Notes under the pieces: generated by a model | The model's input: only the letters and a program-made list of their open reading frames with translations | Told to the model about the DNA's origin: nothing | Databases searched by the model: none | Assembly (NCBI RefSeq): GCF_003589595.1 | Contig: NW_020653993.1 | Span: 4,472,963-4,536,962 of the forward strand | Direction of reading: 5' to 3' | Length of the DNA: 64,000 bases | Origin: Hyposmocoma kahamanoa | Lineage: Eukaryota; Arthropoda; Insecta; Lepidoptera; Cosmopterigidae | Program-made: the position numbers and the translations under genes | In this document: piece by piece, positions 55,216 to 64,000 of the stretch | How positions within the stretch are numbered: position 1 is the first letter of the stretch | Layout of the letters: each line of letters opens with the position of its first letter

Positions 55216-55834
55216 GCTTGCAAGCGGGCAACACTTTTGCGCAGTGAAATGTCTACACACGGGATAATTTCAACAAGATTTTTCTGACGATATTTAATAA
55301 TAATTTGATTAATGATTATAAATTTAGTTGTTGAGTAAGCCTGCAGCTAACTAACAAAATAAGACATTTTTAAGATCTTATTATTATTATCTATGGTCAT
55401 TTTAAGATTATAAATTCGTTTTATATTTATTTTTGAGGAAGGAGATTGTCTTGCTATTGATTCGAGTGAGGCTAAGTCCCAACAACATTCTAAATGCAAT
55501 TGCTGGAAGGTATAGGATACAATAAACGAAGGGTGTGGCCCAATTTCTAATATAATTTTTTTATTATTTTAATAATTTTTTTTTGTATTTTTTTCTGATT
55601 TACGACATGGAAAAGTTTTGATTTGAAATTTACCTTTTGAATATATTTTAATTATAGTAGTGAATTTAGATTTTACAATTTTAATTTATTGTTCAAAATT
55701 GTATAATTTTTTTAATTATTATTATTATTTTAAATTAGTTGTATGTTTTTAACACTTCATGGATCTTTGTTATCCGTAACAAAGAATTTTGTTATTATTA
55801 TAGTATTTATAGAAATGGGCGGAAAAATGTTAAG
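55216..55834. other. Intron 6, very AT-rich
   Basis: T-rich low-complexity sequence at 55555-55740; nothing coding. Confidence 0.5.
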
Positions 55835-56170
55835 TTTACAATTCTTGAAAAATGTCAAGAACTGATGAATCGAAAAAGTGTCGTTTTTCATTACAATAAT
55901 GCCACAGCATACTTATCTTCACAAAGTCGTCAAAAACTATTGTAGTTAGGTTAAGAAGTGCTACCTCATCCACTGTATTTGTCCGACATAGCCCCTTCCG
56001 AAATTCACTTGTCTCAGTATGAAATTCTTTGAATGGACACGACTACACGACTACAGATATCAAGCGACGAATAGAGAACTTTATAAGGAACTACAGAATT
56101 TTTTTTAAAGGAATGTTCTAAAATTGTCTGAAAAACGGCAAATCTACATTGTCAATGCATAATTGAATAT
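55835..56170 (+). pseudogene. Mariner transposase relic
   Basis: NRKSVVFHYNNATAYLSSQS and RQKLL at 55861-55942. Then, past a stop and in shifted frames, EVLPHPLYLSDIAPSEIHLS and LSEKRQIYIVNA. These align by pattern with the catalytic centre (HDNARPH) and the PHPPYSPDLAPSD block of mariner transposases. HYNNA lacks the second aspartate. It is clearly dead and separate from the mariner at 25945. Confidence 0.8.
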
Positions 56171-56249
56171 AGTTTGATATTTAGCACGGATATTTTGGGC
56201 AAGCCAATACAAAACTCAATATTGAGCAAAAACTCGTTCCATACCTTAC

Positions 56250-56435
56250 CTATTTCTGGTGCCAAGCAATAATGTGAGCATTACTGCGTTTCGGTTTTGA
56301 AAGTTACGGTTGCTGGTGAATTTACAGGCACATGAGACTTGTCTGTTTTTGTCTCAGATCTTTGCGATTTAAAACTCTGAGTGGCACTGTAACTGTTATG
56401 GACAGGCTTACCGTCACTTGATATTATAAAAAAAA
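56250..56435 (+). repeat. Family B repeat, internally deleted
   Basis: TACCTTACCTATTTCTGG, ATAATGTGAGCATTACTGCG, then TTATGGACAGGCTTACCG and GTCACTTGATATTATAAAA. Confidence 0.85.
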
Positions 56436-56774
56436 ACGAATAGAGGGGGTGGTAGATCTTGTTTCGCTGATTTCAGACATGTTAATAACATAATTTTTCT
56501 AAAAATGTCGATTACGTCAGTTATGATAAGGACGGCAGAATAAATATTGGTAGCCCAGTGGGTAACTGTTGTTTTTCAATTGAGACGGTTTGAATTGAAC
56601 CACCGACTTAAATTTTTCCATTTGTGAGTGTTTAGCTGTAATTCCTTTTTCTAACGGTGAAGAAAACCCATTGTGATAAAACCTATACCTTTTTTTTTAT
56701 ATGTCGTTGCTTTTATACAATAAAGCAGTATTGCACAGCGACGAACAGAGAAACTTTATCTAACTTTGTCTATG

Positions 56775-57052
56775 ACACCAAATAACGGGATGAGCCGGGC
56801 GGTAAGCGACACTGTCCATAACAGTTGCAACGCCACTCACAGCTTTAAATCTGAGGATCGCTGCCGCTCTGACAAAGATCTGAGGATCACTGCCGCTGCG
56901 GTCGTCGCCCCGAGACATAACTTTGACAATTCCATGTAATTTCACCAGCACCCTTACCCTTCAAAACTGAAATGCAGTACTGCTCACATGACTGCTTGGC
57001 AGCGGAAATAAGTAAGGGGACAGTACTTCCCTGAACGAACCCTTTCACAAAG
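56775..57052 (-). repeat. Family B repeat with an internal duplication
   Basis: Includes CATAACAGTTGCAACGCCAC and two tandem versions of the CTGAGGATC(G/A)CTGCCGCT block at 56850-56900. It ends AACGAACCCTTTCACAAAG. Confidence 0.85.
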
Positions 57053-59198
57053 GGTTAAATATAATCCATAGCGTATAAAGGGAGCGATATATTGAAGAAG
57101 ATTCAACAATACTTAATCCGTTAATAGAGACCCGTACCTAACAGTGAGACGTATGCGGATGGCTTAACGCTGTTGTGCGACCCAATAGAATATTGGTGTA
57201 TATAAGTAAGTATTGTGAAAAACGCTACAATCGATAAAGTATCCACGCTTTACGGTACTTGAAAACAAAAAGCTACGGACAGTGGCCATAAAGTGAACAT
57301 AAATAAGTACGATCGGAACGCCGAACGTTGTTATAAAAATTATTGTCCTCGAAAGAGTCTGTTAAAAGGAAATTACTATTCCGATCACGCTGTGTGAGCT
57401 ACTGGATGTGACATAACTATTAAGTCTTTATTTTTAAGTAATAGCGGCGTTATGTTTTTTTTTTTTGGCTTTACGTTTTTTTGTACATTCCAACTTCTGT
57501 TCGTGATTAAGTACTGCAGATTAAAAAAACCTCATTTGCGTTGTGGATTCTTTATCTTGTTATACTTTATTTTATCTAAGTCTTTGGAGAAATATTTGGA
57601 TCGTGGTTATGCTATGGGTTTTTCAAAAACGGTCATATACCTAGCTACAGCAGCACATTAGCCTAGAAATGTTTGCGGTCTAATAAAGACCACACCGCAC
57701 GACACAGAAATTAGCTGTCCTATTGAGATTGAAAATAGTACTCGGGGACACGTTCCTGCTTATCCCCTGGGTTCGCCTCTTAATTGATTTGTGTTCAGGC
57801 TTAACGCCTTCTCAAGACTAAGTGGTAACTAGACTTTGGCGCAATGCTCTTTACGTAATCTGGCCCATTAATTTTAGTTAAGGAAATTGTCATGACATTC
57901 CTTTTACTTGACGACGTCTGAATAATTCGTCGTATATGCAACGTGACTAATTCTACTGATTTTATTTTCACCTATATATAATGTAAAACCATAATTATTT
58001 GGAAGATAATAACACCAATTACCTGGTTTGGAAATAGAGAATAAGCCATACCATAACTAAATCCCAGAGCAACATCATTCACAGAACATCTAAACCAAAA
58101 CCACAAAGTCACAATCGGCCACTGAGGTCATCTAATCATTATCAACATATGTATGACACTGAATAATACGATTCTTTTAAATCTTGATCGATTCTGAGTA
58201 GCGTACGGCTTCAACCACATCTAGAAAAATATTTCTAACTCCACGATGTGACGGTTGTTATGACGAAAAAGGGCCAGTTTGTTTATTATGTATTTTTTCG
58301 GTGGCCGTAAAATAAGAACCCTTTTTACGGGCAACCCAATTACTTTTTATGTTCAGATGGCCGCCGATATTGCTTGGATATTGAGTCGGTTTCCATTCGT
58401 ATACGAATTGAAGTGTGGCTGCTTTACAGCTAGAGGTATGTTGTCATTGGGAATTTCCTGTGTTAATGAAAGTGTGAAGTTGAGCACCCCCTAAACGGTG
58501 CCCAGTAACGACCTAGACAGGTCGTTAGTATATCGTTAGTATACGTAAGTATACTCATACTCGTCGTAAGTATACCCGGATACATATATTTTGCTTCTTC
58601 AAACGGACCCGGAAATGGCTTGCGCAGGTCGATAGCAAATCGTTAGTATACCCACATTCGACGGTATTGTCCCAAGAGAACAATGATTTTTTTTTTCAAA
58701 AAACAATTACTTAGGTGAGTCGTTTAAAAACGCACGTGACTTCGTTGATGTCTTTCTCTTACGAAATAAAAATTAGCCGATTCAGTACACAATATACTCG
58801 TACATGAGAGAAATGCTGTAGTACTCAGCAACCACGTATTTTCCCATGATTAAATTGTTATTATACTCCTAAGGCCCCACGTATATACAAATGTGAATAA
58901 TAATGTGAAATGATTCAGACCCAGGGGGTCTTGTCCCGTTCTCAATCCGACATCCGACGGAAACACTTACTGTCAAGTAACCAGGTGAAAGTGGAAGAAA
59001 AATACGTGTGATGCTGAACCCACCTAGCGTGGGATAAGGACAGGAAGAAAAGAAGAAGACTCGACTAAATAATAAACACAGTGTCAGTATGAAGCTTCGT
59101 ACGCATTATGCGTCTTACAATTAGGTAGAGTAATAATTATTCGACGGTAATTGTTTCGGACCGAGAATGGGAGTTGACCCCATGCCGTATTTTTTTTA
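57053..59198. other. Intron 6, mostly unrecognised
   Basis: Iterated TCGTTAGTATA-like motifs occur at 58520-58560 and again near 58635. A possible RTE tail scrap (CCCACCTAGCGTGGGATAAG, then an AGAAG run) lies at 59018-59065. The frame at 58279-58494 has no recognised domain. Confidence 0.4.
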
Positions 59199-59402
59199 AA
59201 CGCACATGCTCCTAGCCCCGCGCTAGGGAAACTCTGTATCGCAGGTGCCATGGACACACACGTAGACAACCACAAATTACACCCAAACTCACGAGAGAAA
59301 ATAAATACAGGCCATACAAATATTTCTACCGGCCCGGGAATCCAACCCGGGATCTCAGCGTGGCAGTCTGGCATGGTTACCGTTCGGCCACGAAGGCAGT
59401 TG
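59199..59402 (-). repeat. Family A SINE
   Basis: A - strand copy: AGCCCCGCGCTAGGGAAAC, the body, and the head ending CGTTCGGCCACGAAGGCAGT. Confidence 0.92.
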
Positions 59403-59809
59403 CAGGCAGTATTATTAAATTGGTTAGACTGTGCTATTTCTATGATCTTAAAATTGTGAGATGTACGCTGTAATGAAAATGCACAGAATTCGAGTCACCT
59501 TGCATTTTTCTCGTAAAGGGCTTGAATCCAAAAATAGTGTTATCATCGAAGAAAAAGTTTTCCCCCGGTTTTGCAAATCCAAATTCCCGACAAGAACTTA
59601 TGGAAATGACGTTTAGTATACTAGTTTCAAAATTGCATAACAGTTTTTGATCAATCAAACATTGTTTTAGCTTAGGGCACTTAATACTGAAAATGCGTGG
59701 GATATCTAGAAGAAGTAGTTTTTAATATAGAAGCATGTAATTATATCTATTTAGTACATTTCAATGTACATTGGGCGTTTAGCGCTTTTTCCGTTCTAGT
59801 TAGTTGAGT

Positions 59810-59930
59810 AGAGCTCCTTGTGATAGAGTTCCTCTAGGCAAGTACTGCCACCTTGCTTATTTCTAACGCCGAGCAGCAATGTGAGCATTTTGAATTGAAA
59901 AGTATGGGTGCTGGTGATATTTCAGTTAAT
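59810..59930 (+). repeat. Family B repeat, 5' half
   Basis: AGTAGAGCTCCTTGTGATAG, AAGTACTGCCACCTTGC and GGGTGCTGGTGATATTTCAG, then cut by a long T run. Confidence 0.85.
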
Positions 59931-59932
59931 TA

Positions 59933-60180
59933 TTTTTTTTTTTTTTTTTTTTCATTTATTTATTAACTTATATACATTTTTATATTCGTTTATACGACAC
60001 TGAAACCCTTGAGGGGTTTAAAAGTGTGTCACGTCTGACAAATTTGACGTTGGATAACAAATCTAATACTAATTAAATTGGTTAACTTTAGTACCGTGAC
60101 AAATTTTGCTTCTTGTTTTAAATTAGGCGGAATATACTACACTTCATTACTGTAATTTTTGGCTCTTGTCACTTGAATTC
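59933..60180 (-). mobile_element. Possible retroelement 3' end with poly(A)
   Basis: A T run of about 20 bases (poly(A) on the - strand) directly truncates the family B copy and is followed by non-repetitive sequence (TTGAGGGGTTTAAAAGTGTG). The family is not recognised. Confidence 0.35.
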
Positions 60181-60324
60181 ATTTTCGCGAAGAAAAAAAA
60201 AAGAAAAAATAACAAAATAGAACTTCAAAGTACTTTCGCTTATTTTAACGCCGTTTTTAAGAATCTAGTGTATATTTGTGCATAATTAAACGTTAGTAAT
60301 ACTTTTTTTTATATTAACAAGTTA

Positions 60325-60600
60325 AGAGACGGACAAGTCGTGCGCCTGATGGTAAGCTACACGCCTGTCCATAACAGTTTCAGTGCCACCCAGCTCTTTA
60401 AATTGCAAAGATCAGTCCCATGTGCCTGTAATTTCACCAGCTCCCTTTACCTTTCAAAACCGGAACACAGTAGTGCTGACATTACTGCTCGGCGGCAGAA
60501 ATATATTATTATAAATAAATAAATAAAAAAATAACTAAAACAAAGAAAAAGATAAGGTGGCAGTACTTCCCTGGAAACTCTTTTACAAGGAGCTCTACTG
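60325..60600 (-). repeat. Family B repeat with an AT-rich insertion
   Basis: ACGGACAAGTCGTGCGCCTG to TTTTACAAGGAGCTCTACTG. After GGCGGCAGAAATA (60490-60502) about 50 bases of ATTATTATAAATAAATAAAT-like sequence are inserted before AGGTGGCAGTACTTCC. Confidence 0.88.
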
Positions 60601-62501
60601 CTACTAAAATACCAATAAAATAACATAGATGTATATTTTTTAATACAGACAGTGATGCTAGTGAGCAGTTCGCTGTAAGACAGTTTTTTTTTAGTCTACA
60701 TTACTCCTTGTTGGTAGATATTTTAAAATTTAGAGCAGGAATGAACTTATTTTAGCACAGTGTTGCACGCTTTATAAATGATAAGCTTTGTGAGTTCCTT
60801 TTTTGAAAGTAATGCAATCATTTACGAGCATGTTTGAGAAAATGATATTTTCTCTAGAAAATATATTATCTATGTCCTAAAGCCTGGTTTTAAAAGTAAA
60901 CTGTAAATATCCGGCAAAAGCTATAGTATGCCAAGTACTCGAAAATCCGTTAGCTATTGATGCATTTTTTTCGCACTCCCAATTTTCTGAACAAAAGCAA
61001 CGGCCAATAGATTACACTGCTGGCTATTAAAAAATGCAGCTTCAAAAACTGTCTCTCATCTATTATTCGGGAAGTTTACGGCTTAGCCGCTTCAGCTTAT
61101 TTATGGCTTTTTTTTTAGTTAGTGCCTAGAGAGCAATGAATTTTGTTTATGGAACCGGTTGTTTAACAGTCTATTATTAAAACTGAAAATTTATTTTTGA
61201 ATTTCGCCAGGTTTTCTAAAACGTACAATGAATATATATTGTGCATTTCGTTTACATAGCTTATATTTACATTGTTGTTTAAAGATTTACGTAGATGTAG
61301 CATGAATGAAGGTGTCAACCGTATACCGCAAATGTTTATGTAGCTAGTTTATTTTACATATTTTATTATTTTTGTTACGCGCCAATATAGGTATGTGGCT
61401 TTAGGTTCTGTTCTTTTGTGACTTAAAATAAATAAAATAAAAAAATAAAATAAAATGTTTCTTTATTTAGGTATACGCCCATTAATAAATTTAACATTAT
61501 TTATTTATTACATTACATAACAATGAATTTTATTAACCGAATATTATTATTATTATTGAAGTAAACAATTAAGAATTACATTAAATTGAATTGAATGACA
61601 TCAGAAATAATAGTATAATTAATTTATATTTTAAAAATGGAGTGATCGCTTACAAAGTAACACGTATCGCATACTGTCCTTACAATTATTGGCCGGATCG
61701 CACACTCTCATAAGAAAAGACTTCTTTCGTATTATAGAGAAAAATTGTCTACTCTATTCACGGCAAACATGCCAGACGCACTACACCGCCAGGGCAGCCG
61801 CAGCATAGCGCGAAATGCATTATTATCCCGACCTGTGAGTCTATCAAAAGGTCGCTTAGTATAATGGTACCACAACTGACTACTGTGCGCACTTTTCGAT
61901 TTCAATAATACTTGGCAAATAGTTGTTGTGACTTATTCAGAGTGGCGGCGGGCACAGGTGCAGGCACGGGTGCCTCTAAATGAATGGAATGTACGTAGAC
62001 GCTCCTTGCGTTCACTCACACACAAACATTTACATGCACGCACTCACGCACGCACGCACGCACGCACACATTCACTCACTGGCTGTAATGAGAAGAAAAA
62101 AAGGAATATTTATGCGTGCGCGGACGTGGGACTAATGATGATTAACAAATGAAAATGAACGTTAAAGCCGTGTGTCCTGCCACGGCCACCTTTTTTGTTT
62201 CTGGTAAAGTTATTATCAGAAACAATTACATTAGTTTAGACCGGAATTGTGAATTTTATTTCAATTGGTATGTTTATTATATATTTACCGTCGAGTTTTT
62301 TCCGTGAATTACAAATATTATTTCTGAAAAAAATAATGTGAAGATTAATACGGATTTTAACATATTTACCCTAAATTTAGGGAAAAATTAGAATTACCTG
62401 TGTAAATAAGCTGGTATGTTATTAAGAAGATTTATGGTATGTTATTAAGGCGACACGTGTTAAAAGAAATAAAGTCGTAAAATGTTTTTTTTTGTCTACA
62501 G
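60601..62501. other. End of intron 6
   Basis: Mostly unrecognised. A (CACG)n microsatellite lies at about 62037-62070 and A/T-rich runs at 61430-61460. It ends with the exon 7 acceptor TTTTTGTCTACAG. Confidence 0.45.
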
Positions 62502-62583
62502 GTAAAATACGCTCCCAAAGTACGTATTCAAATAAAATCTGGAGTCAATGGAAGAATACCGGAGGGAGAGGACGCTGTTATAG
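62502..62583 (+). CDS. rst/kirre: Rst/Kirre-like receptor, exon 7 (start of Ig domain 3)
   Basis: Acceptor TTTGTCTACAG|GTAAAATAC and donor ATAG|GTAATA; 82 bases, phase 0 in and phase 1 out. It encodes residues 252-278: VKYAPKVRIQIKSGVNG, then RIPEGEDAVI. EVKYAPKV is the conserved Ig2-Ig3 linker of Rst/Kirre, and EGEDAVI is a typical start of an Ig strand. The remaining Ig domains, the transmembrane segment and the cytoplasmic tail lie beyond the window, so this gene is partial. Confidence 0.93.
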
Positions 62584-62958
62584 GTAATAAACTTTTTACG
62601 TGATTTTTTTTTATTTGACAATATTTGCTTTAACAATATATGCTAAATAAAGGCCTCAATCTTATTAGACCATAATGGATTGTGGTTTGGTGGATATGCC
62701 CAAGTAGGTATATTCACAGTGAAGATAACGGGCTAGATCATAATAGTATAAGGTTCCCAAATAACTTCCCAAAGGCCCATCACGTAAATGCGGTAGCACC
62801 TTCTGGACAGCATCAACGCCCCTCCCCCTCTCCCCATTGCTTCCGAGATCTACCCTAGGACTCTCAAGCGCCCACTGGGTAGGAACCACTTTGGTAAACT
62901 ATGGGTTAGATCGTTTCAGGGAGCATCTAAATAAGTACTATATGTGTTTCATCTGTAT
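62584..62958. other. Start of intron 7
   Basis: A segment at 62785-62870 (AAATGCGGTAGCACC, AGCATCAACGCC, AGGACTCTC) resembles 53632-53710, another low-copy repeat; otherwise unrecognised. Confidence 0.4.
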
Positions 62959-63180
62959 GACTGCCTCCGTGGCCGAACGGTTATCATACCGGACTGCCAA
63001 GCAGAGGCACCAGGTTCGATTCCCGGGCCGAGAGAAATATTTGTATGGCCTACATTTATTTCTCTCGTGAGTTTGGATGTAATTTGTGGTTGCCTATGTA
63101 TGTGTCCATAGCACCCGCAACACAGCGTTTCCGTAGTGCAGGGCTATGTTGACTGTGTGCGTTATTATTGTTATTATTAT
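62959..63180 (+). repeat. Family A SINE, well preserved
   Basis: ACTGCCTCCGTGGCCGAACG, B box GGTTCGATTCCCGGG, the body, then a (TTA)n tail. Confidence 0.93.
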
Positions 63181-64000
63181 ATGAGGGGATTGGACCTTGA
63201 CCTCAGCTATATGCTCAAAACCAGAGACCTTTGTGAAATGGTTATATAGAAGTGAGCTTGGCATATTGTCATATATATGTGTCCAAAGGGTTACTAATGT
63301 TGAGGTCTGAGGTTCAGGAAAAAGCTGGAAATTAAAAAATAATATGAAAATATAAAGATGCTTATTACAATACTTCGTTCCAAGTTACATATTATACATT
63401 TGGATTTCCATTGGAGAAGGTAGACTTTAGACTAGTTTGCACGAACCTAGTAAACTTTTCTTTCTTTACTTTCATTCATCAATATATCTTAGTGTTCATA
63501 TTCTTCTCACTACGCACTCCATCTTTACGTCTTCTCTCGTCACAGGCTTTATTAGGACTGCCCGCTTCTTCTTTTGTGCAAAAGAAAGTCGGTCTCATTT
63601 TGAATCTCTATCAGTCGAGTCAGTTTTTATGACCAGTTCGTTGGTCATCCATAGAGCCTGTATGCTGGTTGCTCGTGGAGACGTCCAGTGTCTATGAGCA
63701 ACACTAGCTTTTTTAAGATAATTCTCGATTTGAATTAAAAGCTGCCTTTTTGCAATGTTGGCTTTTCCACCGGCTTTACATATCTCTTTCGCCACTCTAC
63801 ATTATTTCATCCGTTCCATGTGCCCAACTCTAAATGTTCTTACAAGTAATCGCAAACAAGTCGATGGAATGGTGGCTATATACACATACATACTATTGCC
63901 TATGTCTGCTTTACCTTGACTTCTTCGTCTTCTTCTTCTTTACCCGTTCCCAATTTCTAATGTGTAGGCCTCCTTCAGTTTATACATCTCTCTTGGTCTT
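63181..64000. other. Intron 7, nothing recognised
   Basis: Overlapping open frames on both strands at 63411-63795 show no domain. A pyrimidine-rich stretch (TTCTTCGTCTTCTTCTTCTT) lies at about 63920. Confidence 0.4.

Noticed and set aside
62037..62070. CACG array as a regulatory cluster
   Set aside because: It is a simple microsatellite in an intron; no flanking signal supports more.
1..64000. CRISPR array, bacterial operons, riboswitches or rRNA
   Set aside because: No regularly spaced repeats, no prokaryotic gene organisation and no rRNA sequence; the spliced insect gene and SINEs rule out a bacterial source.

Overview
The window is a stretch of insect nuclear DNA, almost certainly from a moth or butterfly. 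It is AT-rich, has GT-AG introns, and carries a dense set of interspersed repeats: tRNA-derived SINEs, non-LTR retrotransposons, a piggyBac, mariners and Penelope-like debris. The reading of the repeats as lepidopteran is from memory of such repeats, not from a search.

One host gene runs through the window on the + strand. Seven coding exons between 7866 and 62583 splice in frame into the first 278 codons of an immunoglobulin-superfamily adhesion receptor of the roughest/kin-of-irre (Rst/Kirre, Neph-like) family: a signal peptide, Ig domain 1, Ig domain 2 and the start of Ig domain 3. The rest lies beyond base 64000. Exons total about 835 bases; the introns between them are about 7.1, 1.1, 21.4, 11.1, 0.43 and 12.7 kb and hold most of the mobile DNA.

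Upstream of the gene (1-7865) are SINE copies, retrotransposon fragments and an apparently intact CR1/L2-like LINE on the - strand (3311 to about 7370). Its ORF1 (coiled coil plus esterase-like domain) and ORF2 (endonuclease plus reverse transcriptase) are both open. They meet at a canonical -1 slippery heptamer, T TTA AAC, directly before the ORF1 stop, and this is the most striking observation here.

Intron 1 (8034-15163) is full of a ~280 bp repeat (called family B here) in both orientations and contains two perfect hairpins. Intron 3 (16543-37981) holds a dead mariner, RTE and CR1-like fragments, SINE copies and a 10-base assembly gap. Intron 4 (38134-49212) holds a decayed Jockey-like element with an R1-clade element inserted in it, followed by an intact piggyBac element (40171-42676) with TTAA duplications, terminal inverted repeats and all catalytic aspartates. 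Intron 6 (49843-62501) holds Penelope-like remains, a mariner relic and more SINEs.

Repeat names used below: family A = tRNA-derived SINE starting GCCTCCGTGGCCGAACGG; family B = ~280 bp repeat running from GAGCTCCTTGTGAAAGAG to GTCACTTGATATTATAAAA (that direction is called +); C, D, F, G and H = other tRNA-derived repeats; E = repeat with the core AACCGACTTCAAAAAAGGAG.
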